DNA from: Candidatus Helicobacter avicola | GTDB lineage: Bacteria > Campylobacterota > Campylobacteria > Campylobacterales > Helicobacteraceae | Reading direction: 5' to 3' | Assembly: GCA_019112865.1 (NCBI GenBank) | Contig: DXIN01000022.1 | Coordinates: 1 to 60,283 of the forward strand | DNA length: 60,283 nucleotides | In this document: positions 36,590 through 46,556 of the stretch, piece after piece | How positions within the stretch are numbered: the first letter of the stretch is position 1 | Layout of the letters: each line of letters opens with the position of its first letter | Program-made: the position numbers and the translations under genes | The notes under the pieces: generated by a model | The model's database searches: none | Told to the model about the DNA's origin: nothing | What the model saw: only the letters and a program-made list of their open reading frames with translations

Positions 36590-37751
36590 CACACATTCCC
36601 ACAAACACCATCGCAAGCAACGCCTCATCATCAAGATTATCCATATTTGCGAGATTTCTTGCCACATTAAGCGGTATGTTTCGTGTGTGTAGATACGCTC
36701 TGCTCTTGTCTATAAGCCTTGGCAAAACCTCTGTGATATGATACATCTCTAGCACATCATAGCTATGGAAGCGCATTTGGGATTCTATGAGAGCCAAGGT
36801 AGCAGAGTGGCTCTCGCGCGCGTCCAAAAGATTTAGTATCCTCTCACACAAAGGGGTGATTGTGAGAAATTTATCCAAAATCTGTGGCGTATGCGCACCA
36901 ATCTCATAGCACAGAATCTGCGCCAACACACGCCCAAAAGCCTCGCTATAAGATTGTATGTCTTCTTTGAAAAATCCAAAGTCCCTCCCTACCAAGACTC
37001 CAAAGCTTTTGAGTGTATCAAGATACCCAAGCTGGATATGCGTGCGTATCGTATCACTATCAAAATCTAGCATACCACCCAAACGCTCTCTAGGTTGGAT
37101 ACAGCGCACAAGTGGGTGATTGGTGTAGGTATGGGGCTTGGGATTGAGCGCAATAGCGATAATCTCTTGCGCACCAAGTCTAAAAGCAAGTGAAATAGGC
37201 AGATTATCATAATACCCACCATCGATATAGCCCTCACCCTCAATCTCATAGATAGGAAATGCCGGGAAGCATGAGCAAGATGCCATAATCCAATCTTGCA
37301 ATTGTGCCTTAGGGATAGAATCTTTGCATTTGAGAATGGGCTGCATAGAAGGGAAGCGCACACTCACAAGCCCATAATCCACCGATGAAGCAAAAAACCG
37401 CTCTCTATCAATAAAGCGTCCCAAAAGATTCACAAAAGGTGTAGTATCCATACCTTTGTTGTTTGTATAGGTTTTTAAAAATCCCAAAAGTTTGTCGCTA
37501 TGCTCCATATAGTAGCTAAGGTCGGTGCGTAGATTCAATCCATTAAGCACAACCTTATCAATATCAATACTCTGCCATAACTCCAATGCACGCTCGTAGT
37601 CTCCTTGCACCATAAGCGCACCATTGCACGCCCCAATGCTTGTGCCTGTGATGATGTCATACTCTATCCCAAGCTCCCGTAATGCCCTCCACGCACCAAT
37701 TTGATACGCCCCTTTAGAGCCACCACCTCCTAGGACAATCGCGCGCTTCAT
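36576..37751 (-). CDS. Patatin-like phospholipase (RssA family)
   Basis: 391 residues from the ATG at 37751 (MKRAIVLGGGG); three further codons upstream are possible. The oxyanion loop is GGGGSKGAYQIGAW, the nucleophile elbow GTSIGACNG carries the catalytic Ser, and the Asp lies in YIDGGYYDNLPI, so the Ser-Asp dyad is complete. The C-terminal 120 residues are helical and unassigned. It should hydrolyse a phospholipid or lysophospholipid in the cytoplasm. It follows transaldolase and starts 5 bp after it. Confidence 0.88.
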   Translation of the reverse strand: MKRAIVLGGGGSKGAYQIGAWRALRELGIEYDIITGTSIGACNGALMVQGDYERALELWQSIDIDKVVLNGLNLRTDLSYYMEHSDKLLGFLKTYTNNKGMDTTPFVNLLGRFIDRERFFASSVDYGLVSVRFPSMQPILKCKDSIPKAQLQDWIMASCSCFPAFPIYEIEGEGYIDGGYYDNLPISLAFRLGAQEIIAIALNPKPHTYTNHPLVRCIQPRERLGGMLDFDSDTIRTHIQLGYLDTLKSFGVLVGRDFGFFKEDIQSYSEAFGRVLAQILCYEIGAHTPQILDKFLTITPLCERILNLLDARESHSATLALIESQMRFHSYDVLEMYHITEVLPRLIDKSRAYLHTRNIPLNVARNLANMDNLDDEALLAMVFVGMCVIRK

Positions 37752-37756
37752 TATTG

Positions 37757-38719
37757 TCAAAGACTTTCTAGCATTGTGCTAAAACTTTGTTTAAACGCCA
37801 CAAGCCCTTCATCTAGGAGCTTGTCATAATGTATTATGCGATTTGGTTCTCTTGTTTCTCCACAAGTTTGCTTCACAATCCTATCATCAACACGCAAAGC
37901 TTCAAATTCTGGCGTGTGTAATCTCCCTAAAAATGCCTTAAGCGCATCAAGAGGCGCGGTATTGATAGCATTTGGCAAAAGTAATGAATCTATATAATAA
38001 GTCGGTGGCAAATCCCCACCTTTCACACCCGTAGAAGCAAACAAAGCGCGTGAATTATGGTCATCAAAGTCTTGGATACACGCATAGCACTCCTTTGCGT
38101 TTGCAATCCCCAAGGTAGCACCACCATAGGCGCGATCAATGCGTGAGACAAAGATGCTTACCACTGCTTGGGCTAGAGAATGCTTGCGTGCTAGAGCAAA
38201 AGCCTCCATACAAGCCTTGGCTTGATCTGGAGAAAAAATCAGTGTAGCATTTACCGGAATAGAGCGTGCTAAGAGTGCGCTCATCACCTCATAACCCGCC
38301 TGTGTCGCTGGAACTTTTATCATCACATTTGGTTTATTGAGGGTTTCAAAAATCCTCACACCCTCATCAATGCTCCTTGGTGCATCATCACACAAAAATG
38401 GATCAATCTCAATACTAACAAATCCATGATGTGCGTTTTCTCTGTGCAATGGCGCGAGAATATCTGCAGCTTTGGCAATATCAGCAAATGCGAGATGCTC
38501 ATAGATACTTTTAGAATCTAATCCGCGCAAGCTTTCTTTTTGTTGTGCGTATTGGGGCGATTGCAGGGCAGTGGCAAAAATACTTGGATTGCTTGTCGCA
38601 CCATTTAGCAAGCTATCTGCTTGAGCAAGAAGCGCACTAAATGTGCAATCTAAAAAATCCCTTTGCACAAAATCACACCATAGACTAAAATTCATTTCTC
38701 GCAACTGCTTTGGGGTCAT
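37757..38719 (-). CDS. tal: Transaldolase
   Basis: 320 residues. TSNPSIF near residue 45 is the phosphate-binding start, and NVMIKVPATQAGYE carries the Schiff-base Lys. NATLIFSPDQAKAC and SIFVSRIDRAY complete the barrel. This is the longer bacterial form. It interconverts sedoheptulose 7-phosphate and glyceraldehyde 3-phosphate with erythrose 4-phosphate and fructose 6-phosphate in the pentose phosphate pathway. Upstream gene of the patatin pair. Confidence 0.93.
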   Translation of the reverse strand: MTPKQLREMNFSLWCDFVQRDFLDCTFSALLAQADSLLNGATSNPSIFATALQSPQYAQQKESLRGLDSKSIYEHLAFADIAKAADILAPLHRENAHHGFVSIEIDPFLCDDAPRSIDEGVRIFETLNKPNVMIKVPATQAGYEVMSALLARSIPVNATLIFSPDQAKACMEAFALARKHSLAQAVVSIFVSRIDRAYGGATLGIANAKECYACIQDFDDHNSRALFASTGVKGGDLPPTYYIDSLLLPNAINTAPLDALKAFLGRLHTPEFEALRVDDRIVKQTCGETREPNRIIHYDKLLDEGLVAFKQSFSTMLESL

Positions 38720-38823
38720 TAGCTTATCTCCTACCTACTTATATGTTTTTCCGCGTGGATTATAGCAAAACCAATACAAAGATTTTCTTATAGTAATATT
38801 TACTTACAATAATATTTTTATGC

Positions 38824-38829
38824 TATAAT
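38824..38829 (+). promoter_or_regulatory. -10 box upstream of the HAE-type RND pair
   Basis: GCTATAATCCC, about 108 bp before the lipoprotein gene start. The long leader may hold an operator, but I see no clear dyad. Much of 38720-38936 is AT-rich leader. Confidence 0.4.
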
Positions 38830-38936
38830 CCCAATTCTTTTTTATATTTTTACAAAATCTAAGCCACCTACTACCTAGAGCTAGTATGCTTACATTTACC
38901 TAGATTCTGTGGCTATTTTATTTTGGAGGACTATCT

Positions 38937-40061
38937 ATGAAGTATTGCAAATATGCAAGTTTTGTAGGATTTTTGTTACTATTGCTAGGCTGTGGTTCCC
39001 AAGAGCAACAATCACAAAAGGCTGCATTACCAGTAAATACACAAACAATCACCAGTCAGGACACTGAATTAAGCTTCGAATATCCTGCGCGTCTAAAAAG
39101 TGTGCAGAGCGTGGATATCTACGCGCGGATTGAGGGAATTTTGCTCACTCAAAACTTCACCGAGGGCGATATTGTCCAAGCAGGGCAAACACTCTTTACC
39201 ATAGAATCTACACGTTATAAAGCCCGAGTAAGTATGGCAAAAGCCCAATATGACACTGCACTTGCTAATCTCACAAAGGCAAGCAAGGACTGGAAACGCA
39301 CCGAGAGGCTTTATAAGCAAGGTGCGCTCACGGTCGATCAATACGATAATGCGATGTATAACTACCAATCTGCCCAAGCAAATGTCGATAATGCCAAAGC
39401 TTCGCTTGATGATGCACTTGTGGATTTGAAATATACCAATATCACCGCTGATATTACCGGAAGAATCGGTATGAGACGTTATGATGTGGGTAACCTCGTG
39501 GGAAGAAATGGAGGTGGGGGCGACACCTATCTCACGACACTCACACAGCTCACACCTATCTATGCAGAATTTTCTATCCCTAGCACGGATTTTTACTATA
39601 TGCGTGATTTGGACAAAGATAATGTCGTCGTAGAGTTTATCCTCGGCAATAACAAGCTCTACGACAAACGCGGCAAGCTTGATTTTCTTGATAGTGTGCT
39701 AGATTCTCAAACTGCTTCTATCAAGGCAAGAGCTATCGTCAATAATGATGCGTATATACTCCTACCTAATGAAATCGTGCGTGTGAATCTCAAAGGTTTC
39801 AAGGCACAAAAAGCTATCGCAATCCCACAAAATGCTCTATTACAAGATTCTCAAGGGAGTTATGTGTATATCGTCAAAAATAACCAAGCCCAAATTACAC
39901 GTCTTATGCTAGGTAAAATGCTCAAAAACGGACAGGTCATCGTATTGAGCGGATTACAAGATGGCGATATTCTTATTACTAATAATCTCACGAAATTGCG
40001 ACAAGGTAGTGAAGTTAGCCCACAAACAGCACCTCAAAATACGCCACAAAACGCTCATTAG
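38937..40061 (+). CDS. RND efflux periplasmic adaptor lipoprotein
   Basis: 374 residues with lipobox LLLLLGCGS (Cys19) and the membrane fusion layout: a barrel-sandwich lipoyl pair (IYARIEGILLTQNFTEGDIVQAGQTLF; VDLKYTNITADITGRIG), a coiled-coil hairpin (about 90-155) and a C-terminal beta barrel. It resembles CmeA/AcrA. It links the inner pump to an outer-membrane channel. It precedes the pump gene by 6 bp. The Gln/Asn-rich C-terminal tail is short. Confidence 0.9.
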   Translation: MKYCKYASFVGFLLLLLGCGSQEQQSQKAALPVNTQTITSQDTELSFEYPARLKSVQSVDIYARIEGILLTQNFTEGDIVQAGQTLFTIESTRYKARVSMAKAQYDTALANLTKASKDWKRTERLYKQGALTVDQYDNAMYNYQSAQANVDNAKASLDDALVDLKYTNITADITGRIGMRRYDVGNLVGRNGGGGDTYLTTLTQLTPIYAEFSIPSTDFYYMRDLDKDNVVVEFILGNNKLYDKRGKLDFLDSVLDSQTASIKARAIVNNDAYILLPNEIVRVNLKGFKAQKAIAIPQNALLQDSQGSYVYIVKNNQAQITRLMLGKMLKNGQVIVLSGLQDGDILITNNLTKLRQGSEVSPQTAPQNTPQNAH

Positions 40062-40067
40062 GAGGTT

Positions 40068-43000
40068 TTGATGTTTTCAAAATTTTTTATTAATCGTCCA
40101 GTATTTGCTATAGTAATGTCTATCATCATCACGCTTGTAGGCGTGTTAGCAATCATTAACCTCCCAGCAGAGGAATATCCGCAAGTAACGCCCGTAGAAG
40201 TGGTTGTATCGGCTAACTACACCGGGGCAAGTGCGGAGGTTATCTCAAGCACAGTCGCAAGCGTGCTTGAAAATAGTATCAATGGTGTGGAGGGAATGAT
40301 TTATATGAAATCCTCTTCTTCTTCAAGCGGTAGTGTATCAATCACGGTGTATTTCTCCAACGATACTAATCCCGATATGGCGACTGTCAATGTCAATAAT
40401 CGGGTGCAAGCTGTGATGAGCAAACTTCCCCAAGAAGTGCAGCGATTAGGCGTAACCGTGCGCAAACGTAGCTCGACTATCCTTGCAGTTTATACATTGT
40501 ATTCAGACAATCCCGCACACGATTCTATTTATATAGCAAACTACGCAACAATCAATGTTACCGATGAACTCAAAAGGGTGCCGGGCGTGGGTGATGCCTC
40601 TGCTTTTGGCTCACGCGATTATTCTATGAGAATCTGGCTCAATCTTGATAAACTCTCACAAAACAACCTCACACCTTCAGAGGTCGCACAAGTGATTCAA
40701 GAGCAAAATGCGCAATTTGCGGTGGGGCAGTTTGGGCAGGAGCCAATGCGTGAGGATATTGTCTTTACCTATTCTATCAACACGCATGGGCGACTTATCA
40801 AGCCTGAAGAGTTTGGTAATATCATCGTTCGCTCCAATTCCGATGGTTCAAGCTTGAGACTAAAAGATATTGCCACGATAGAATTAGGTGCAGAAACTTA
40901 CACCGTTGGCAATAAATTTAATGGCAAGGACGCGGTGGGATTTGGGGTGTTTTTACAGCCCGGAGCCAATGCACTACAAGTAGCACACGATGTCGAAAAA
41001 AAAATGCAAGAGCTTGCCCAAAACTTCCCACAAGGTATGCATTATGGTGTCGCGTATGACACGACAAAGTTTGTAACGATTTCTATCAAGGAAGTGATAA
41101 AAACTTTTATAGAAGCAATCGTGCTTGTTATCATCATTATGTATTTTTTCTTGCAAAATTTCCGTGCGACTATTATCCCGGTTATCGCTATCCCTGTATC
41201 TATCATCGGGGCATTTGCAGGTATGTATGCGTTAGGATTTTCTATAAATCTCCTTACACTTTTTGGACTTGTGCTGGCTATTGGTATCGTGGTAGATGAT
41301 GCGATCATCGTGATTGAAAATGTCGAGCGGATTTTACATAGCCACCCAGAGATTTCTGTCAAAGATGCTACAATCGAAGCTATGCATGAGATGCAAAGCC
41401 CTGTTATTGCTATTGTATTGGTGCTCTCATCAGTCTTTATCCCTGTGGCATTTATCGGAGGTTTTGCTGGGGAGATTTATAAGCAATTTGCAGTAACTAT
41501 TGTCGTTTCGGTGGTTATTTCTGGATTTGTGGCGCTCACTCTCACGCCCGCACTTTGTGTTTCTATACTCAAAAAGCAAGAGCCCAAACCCTTCTTAGCC
41601 GTGCAAAAGTTTAATATCTTTTTTGACTGGCTTACCGAAAAATTCACGCTAAGTGTGAGTAGATTTATCCGCCGTGGATTGCTACTTTTGCTACTTTTTG
41701 GGGCATTTTTGCTCGCTACTGCTGGAATCCTTGGCAACCTCTCTAGTGGCTTGGTGCCTTCAGAAGATAAGGGTGAGCTTATTGCCTTTATGTCCCTACC
41801 ACCTGCTAGTTCGCTAAGTCGCACCAAACAAGAGGGTGAGAAAATGATTGAAGCCCTAAAAAACAATCCCAATGTAGCATCTTTTATGCTCATTCAAGGC
41901 TATGATATGATGGCAAGCGCACCTAGGACACACGCTACCACAGCATTTGTGAATCTCAAAGACTGGAGTGAGCGTAAGGGCAAGGGGGAAGATTCTTTTA
42001 GTGTGGCTGGGGCTCTCACAGGCGCACTCAACCAAAAAGTCGATGCGAGCGCGTTTGTGGTCAATCCACCTGCAATTATGGGAATGGGGCTTGCCGGAGG
42101 TTTTGAAGTCTATCTCCAAGATAGGACTGGAGGTAGCACAGCAGACCTCAATAACTATGCGAATTTGCTTGTGGCAGAAGCGAGCAAGCGTCCAGAACTT
42201 AAAGGCGTGCGAAGCCTCCTAAATGCTAATATCCCACAATATTTCGTAACGCTTGATAGAGAAAAAGCAAAGGCTTTTAAAGTCAATGTCAATGATGTCT
42301 TTACCGTGTTGCAAAGCACTTTTGGTAATTACTATGTCAATGATTTCAATCTCTACGGACGCACCTACAAAGTCTTTGTGCAAGCACAAAGCCAATTTAG
42401 AGAATCTCCAGAGGATTTTAGCCGCGCATTTGTAAAATCAAGTGATGGCAATCTCGTGCCTATAAGTTCGCTTGTAAATTTTGAACGCATTGTCAATACT
42501 GATATTATCGATAGATTCAATCTTTTCCCAGCAACTAAGCTTATGGGTGATGCTAAAGAGGGCTATTCTAGCGGTGATGCGCTAAGGGCGATTGAAGAAG
42601 TAGCAAAAGAGGTGCTACCTGAAGGCTACACAATCGCGTATTCAGGTATATCGTATCAAGAAAAAGCTAGTAGTGGCACGGGTATGTTAGCCTTTGTGTT
42701 AGGCTTGGTATTCGTGTTTTTGATTCTAGCAGCACAATATGAGCGATGGCTTATGCCATTTGCGGTGCTTTCTGCCGTGCCTTTTGCGGTATTTGGCGCG
42801 GGGTTAGCAACCTTGCTACGAGGACTAAATAACGATATTTATTTCCAAATAGGACTTGTAACGCTTATTGCCATAGCGGCTAAAAACGCGATTTTGATTG
42901 TGGAATTTGCGCAGCACAAACGCGAACAAGAAGGTTTGGGTATTATAGAATCCGCTGTCGAGGCAGCTAGACTTAGATTTCGCCCCATTGTGATGACTTC

Positions 43001-43190
43001 TCTAGCCTTTGGGATTGGGGTATTGCCTTTGGCAATAAGCAGCGGTGCGGGAGCAGCAAGCCGACACGCCATAGGCACAGGAGTAATTGGCGGAGTGCTT
43101 GCTACGACATTTATCGGGACATTTTTTATCCCACTATTTTGGACATATTTTGCGAGGTTGAGTGAGTTTTTAAAACGCAAGTTACACTAA
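40068..43190 (+). CDS. HAE-family RND multidrug efflux pump
   Basis: 1040 residues of AcrB/CmeB type. N-terminal FFINRPVFAIVMSIIITLVG, then the first large periplasmic loop, helices with the proton-relay Asp pair (GIVVDDAIIVIENVERI), the second loop, and C-terminal helices with LVTLIAIAAKNAILIVEFA. It expels drugs, bile salts or similar compounds. No outer-membrane factor gene follows; a channel encoded elsewhere must be used. It ends 4 bp into the convergent DUF3240 gene. Confidence 0.93.
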   Translation: MMFSKFFINRPVFAIVMSIIITLVGVLAIINLPAEEYPQVTPVEVVVSANYTGASAEVISSTVASVLENSINGVEGMIYMKSSSSSSGSVSITVYFSNDTNPDMATVNVNNRVQAVMSKLPQEVQRLGVTVRKRSSTILAVYTLYSDNPAHDSIYIANYATINVTDELKRVPGVGDASAFGSRDYSMRIWLNLDKLSQNNLTPSEVAQVIQEQNAQFAVGQFGQEPMREDIVFTYSINTHGRLIKPEEFGNIIVRSNSDGSSLRLKDIATIELGAETYTVGNKFNGKDAVGFGVFLQPGANALQVAHDVEKKMQELAQNFPQGMHYGVAYDTTKFVTISIKEVIKTFIEAIVLVIIIMYFFLQNFRATIIPVIAIPVSIIGAFAGMYALGFSINLLTLFGLVLAIGIVVDDAIIVIENVERILHSHPEISVKDATIEAMHEMQSPVIAIVLVLSSVFIPVAFIGGFAGEIYKQFAVTIVVSVVISGFVALTLTPALCVSILKKQEPKPFLAVQKFNIFFDWLTEKFTLSVSRFIRRGLLLLLLFGAFLLATAGILGNLSSGLVPSEDKGELIAFMSLPPASSLSRTKQEGEKMIEALKNNPNVASFMLIQGYDMMASAPRTHATTAFVNLKDWSERKGKGEDSFSVAGALTGALNQKVDASAFVVNPPAIMGMGLAGGFEVYLQDRTGGSTADLNNYANLLVAEASKRPELKGVRSLLNANIPQYFVTLDREKAKAFKVNVNDVFTVLQSTFGNYYVNDFNLYGRTYKVFVQAQSQFRESPEDFSRAFVKSSDGNLVPISSLVNFERIVNTDIIDRFNLFPATKLMGDAKEGYSSGDALRAIEEVAKEVLPEGYTIAYSGISYQEKASSGTGMLAFVLGLVFVFLILAAQYERWLMPFAVLSAVPFAVFGAGLATLLRGLNNDIYFQIGLVTLIAIAAKNAILIVEFAQHKREQEGLGIIESAVEAARLRFRPIVMTSLAFGIGVLPLAISSGAGAASRHAIGTGVIGGVLATTFIGTFFIPLFWTYFARLSEFLKRKLH

Positions 43191-43483
43191 ATCTTGTAGT
43201 GTTGCATATCACTTTTAAAAATCTTCACATCGTCCATACCAAAGGCTTGCAAAAGCTTGTTGGCTAAGAATTTTGCATTATCCTCGCTCAAGGCAATCTT
43301 AAACATACCATAATCCTGCCTACCACTCACTTGCTCCATTGAGCTGTGGAGCATTGAGCTAGAGGCGTATTTAGAACATCTATGATAAAAAAAATCATCA
43401 AATCCATCGTCTAAAAGCATATCTACTATAGAATCTTTGAGATTAAACCTAAAATAGATTTCTAGCACTATTTCCTCGTTCAT
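43187..43483 (-). CDS. DUF3240-like PII-fold protein of a metal efflux cluster
   Basis: 98 residues with alternating strand-helix pattern (IVLEIYFRFNLKDSIVDMLLDDGFDDFFYHRCS; DVKIFKSDMQHYKI) as in DUF3240 proteins, a small family usually encoded next to CzcA-type pumps. It follows cznA by 16 bp. Its role may be to sense metal or to regulate the pump. Function inferred from neighbourhood. Confidence 0.65.
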   Translation of the reverse strand: MNEEIVLEIYFRFNLKDSIVDMLLDDGFDDFFYHRCSKYASSSMLHSSMEQVSGRQDYGMFKIALSEDNAKFLANKLLQAFGMDDVKIFKSDMQHYKI

Positions 43484-43499
43484 AATCCCTCCTCAAATC

Positions 43500-46400
43500 T
43501 CATACATCAAATTTACGCGCCACAAATCTAAACAATGGTGGCAACATCACAAGCGTGAGGAATGATGAGGTTACCAATCCACCCAATACCACGACAGCAA
43601 GTGGCTTTTGCACCTCGCTTCCCACACCGCTTGAGAGTAACATCGGCACAAGCCCAAGCCCAGCAATACACGCTGTCATAAGCACCGGTCTTAGACGCCT
43701 CCTAGCACCGATGACTACACACTCCTCTAATGTCCTGCCTTGCTTGAGTAACTGCAAGAAATACCCTACCATTACCACGCCATTAAGCACCGCGATACCA
43801 AAGAGCGCGATAAAGCCCACAGACGCAGGCACAGAGATGTATTCTCCTGAGATAAAAAGTGAGATAAGCCCGCCGGTAACCGCAAAAGGAATATTGAGCA
43901 AAATAAGGAGCGCGAGCGGTATGGACTTAAATGTAAAGAATAAAATAAAGAAAATCGCCAAGATACTAAGTGGAATCACGGTTGAAAGTCGCTTTAAAGC
44001 ACGCTGTTGATTCTCAAACTGCCCACCATAGACGATGCTATACCCATCTGGGAGCTGGACTTGTGCAGCAATTTTTTCTTGGGCTTCTTGCACGAATCCA
44101 CCCAAATCCCTACCTCGCACATTTGTTCGCACGACATTATACCGCTGCGCCCCTTCCCTTTGCACCTGGACAGGACCATCGACTTCGATAATCTCGGCAA
44201 TCGAGCTAATAGGGATTGGTGCGCCATTTTGCGAACTCATCTCTAGGCTTTTTAACTTGGTAATATCGCTGCTTAGTTCTTTGCTCTGTCGGATAATCAC
44301 TGGGATTCTCGCTGTGCCTTGCGGGATATACTCGACCATAATGCCTTCCAGCGAACTTTTCATAAATTTCGCAAACTCGTTACTTGGGATTCCCATATTT
44401 GCCATTATTGGCGAATATGGCGTGATATGGAGATAATTCACACCCTTATTAAAAGTCGTGAAAGTCTCTTGCGCTCCATCAATGCCTTTTAGAATCTCCA
44501 TAATCTGCTCACTTAAATCATTTAGCTCACCAATCTCTGTCCCAAATATCTTAATCGCCAAATCTCCGCGCACCCCTGTAAGCATTTCAGAGATTCTCAT
44601 ATCAATAGGCTGAAGCACGGCGAGATTCATTCCTTTAATATCAGCAATCACTTCTCGGATTTGATCACGAATCGCATCAAGATCCTCTGCTTGCCACTCT
44701 TCTTGGGGTTTGAGCGAAATAAACGCATCACTTTGGTTAGGTCCCGCCGGATCTAGTCCCACTTCATCAGCCCCTATACGCGTAACTACACTCTTAATGT
44801 CTGGCACGCGTTCTAGGAGCTGTTTTTGGAGCGCGAGCATAATCTCTTTATTTTGATCCAAGGAAATAGATGGTGGTCCCTCAATATTAAGGACAATATC
44901 GCCTTCATTGAGTGTGGGCATAAACGCTGTCCCAATGTATGGGAAAAGCGAGAGGGAAAATACCAAAAAGGCAATAGCACTCAAAAACACAATCTTGAAA
45001 TGATTGAGCGAAAACTCAAGTAATGGATCATAAATTCTATGTAAAAATGCGATGAGCGCGGTTTCTTTATGCTCTTTAACCTTAAGCACATAGGAGCTTA
45101 TGACCGGAATTACGGTCATAGAGAGTATGAGACTACCTAGCAGCGCAAATACAATTGTTTGGGCAAGTGGCACGAAAAACTTGCCTTCCAAGCCCTGCAA
45201 GGTCAAAAGTGGCACAAAGAAAATGATAATAATCAAAATCCCGCTAAACACCGAGACTGAAATCTCTTTGCACGCACGATACACCGTGTGAAGTTTGGGC
45301 GAGTTTTTGTTTTGGCTTAGTCGCTCAAAGGCATTTTCTACCATTACCACCGCAGAATCCACCAAAATACCTATAGCTATGGCTAAACCTCCAAGACTCA
45401 TAAGGTTTGCAGAGATTCCATACTCTTTCATCATCACAAATGCTACCGAGATTGAGAGTGGCAAAATCACGCTCACTGCTACCGCGGCACGCACATCGCC
45501 CAAAAACAAAAAGAGTGTGATGATGATGAGTATTACCGCCTCTGCAAGGACCTTGACGACATTATTCACTGCCTTTTGGGTAAGCTGTGAGCGATCATAA
45601 AACACACGTAGCTCCACACCCTCTGGAAGATTTGGCTTGAGAGCTTCCATTTTTTGCTTGATACCATCGATGGCATCACGCGCATTCGCTCCTTTGAGTG
45701 AGAGCACAAGCCCTTGTGTTGTTTCGCCCACACCATCGATCACCACAAGCCCGAGCCTTGTCATATGAGATTCTATTACATCACAAAAATTCCCAATTTT
45801 GACAAAGCCATGTTTGGTAATTACAGGGATTTCTTTAATCTTTTCAATCGTGAGTGAGGCGGTTTGCACTTTGACTAAAAATGTCTGCCCATCACGATCC
45901 ACACGCCCAGCACCTTCGTTTTTGAGATTTGCGCTCAAAGCATCTTGGAGTTGGGAAATACTAATCCCAAGTCGTGCCATATTGTCAAAATCCGGCACGA
46001 CTGCAATCGCCCTCGCATAACCTCCAAGCCTATTGACATCAGCCACGCCTTTGGTATTTCTAAGAGTGGGGCGAATGGTAAAATCAAGCAACAGACGCTT
46101 CTCCACCTCACTCATATTACCCTCAATAGTGAACATAAACATATCACTAAGTGGCGTAACGATAGGAGCTAGCCCGCCACTTACCTCTGCAGGCAAATCC
46201 GCCATAGCCATGGTAAGCTTTTCATTGACCATATTGCGCGCAAGATAAATATCCGTGCCATCATTGAAATCAATTGTAATATCTGCTAAGCCATACTTTG
46301 AAAGTGAGCGAAGGCTTTTTTGGTTTGGTAAGCCCAAGAGCTCTAGCTCTAGCGGTCTTACCACTCTGTTTTCCACCTCCTCTGGTGCCATACCCGGAGC

Positions 46401-46556
46401 TTTGAGAATGACTTTTACTTGTGTAGAAGAAATATCTGGAAACGCATCAATGGGGATTGTCAAGAAACTATACGCACCAAAAAACAAAAGCCCACACGCA
46501 CAAATTACCACCATCAAACGTTGGCGGAGTGAAAACTCAATAATGCTAGTGAGCAT
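43500..46556 (-). CDS. cznA: CzcA/CznA-type heavy-metal RND pump
   Basis: 1018 residues from the ATG at 46556; an upstream in-frame TTG adds six residues. The start overlaps the adaptor stop by 11 bp. The helix 4 motif is AIAIGILVDSAVVMVEN, where the Ser replaces the Gly or Ala of the classic Zn and Cu classes, so the metal class is unclear. IDAFPDISSTQV near residue 40 and TKHGFVKIGNFCDV are CzcA-like. H. pylori CznABC exports Cd, Zn and Ni and supports urease nickel balance. The order cznC, cznB, cznA, DUF3240 is kept. Confidence 0.85.
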   Translation of the reverse strand: MLTSIIEFSLRQRLMVVICACGLLFFGAYSFLTIPIDAFPDISSTQVKVILKAPGMAPEEVENRVVRPLELELLGLPNQKSLRSLSKYGLADITIDFNDGTDIYLARNMVNEKLTMAMADLPAEVSGGLAPIVTPLSDMFMFTIEGNMSEVEKRLLLDFTIRPTLRNTKGVADVNRLGGYARAIAVVPDFDNMARLGISISQLQDALSANLKNEGAGRVDRDGQTFLVKVQTASLTIEKIKEIPVITKHGFVKIGNFCDVIESHMTRLGLVVIDGVGETTQGLVLSLKGANARDAIDGIKQKMEALKPNLPEGVELRVFYDRSQLTQKAVNNVVKVLAEAVILIIITLFLFLGDVRAAVAVSVILPLSISVAFVMMKEYGISANLMSLGGLAIAIGILVDSAVVMVENAFERLSQNKNSPKLHTVYRACKEISVSVFSGILIIIIFFVPLLTLQGLEGKFFVPLAQTIVFALLGSLILSMTVIPVISSYVLKVKEHKETALIAFLHRIYDPLLEFSLNHFKIVFLSAIAFLVFSLSLFPYIGTAFMPTLNEGDIVLNIEGPPSISLDQNKEIMLALQKQLLERVPDIKSVVTRIGADEVGLDPAGPNQSDAFISLKPQEEWQAEDLDAIRDQIREVIADIKGMNLAVLQPIDMRISEMLTGVRGDLAIKIFGTEIGELNDLSEQIMEILKGIDGAQETFTTFNKGVNYLHITPYSPIMANMGIPSNEFAKFMKSSLEGIMVEYIPQGTARIPVIIRQSKELSSDITKLKSLEMSSQNGAPIPISSIAEIIEVDGPVQVQREGAQRYNVVRTNVRGRDLGGFVQEAQEKIAAQVQLPDGYSIVYGGQFENQQRALKRLSTVIPLSILAIFFILFFTFKSIPLALLILLNIPFAVTGGLISLFISGEYISVPASVGFIALFGIAVLNGVVMVGYFLQLLKQGRTLEECVVIGARRRLRPVLMTACIAGLGLVPMLLSSGVGSEVQKPLAVVVLGGLVTSSFLTLVMLPPLFRFVARKFDV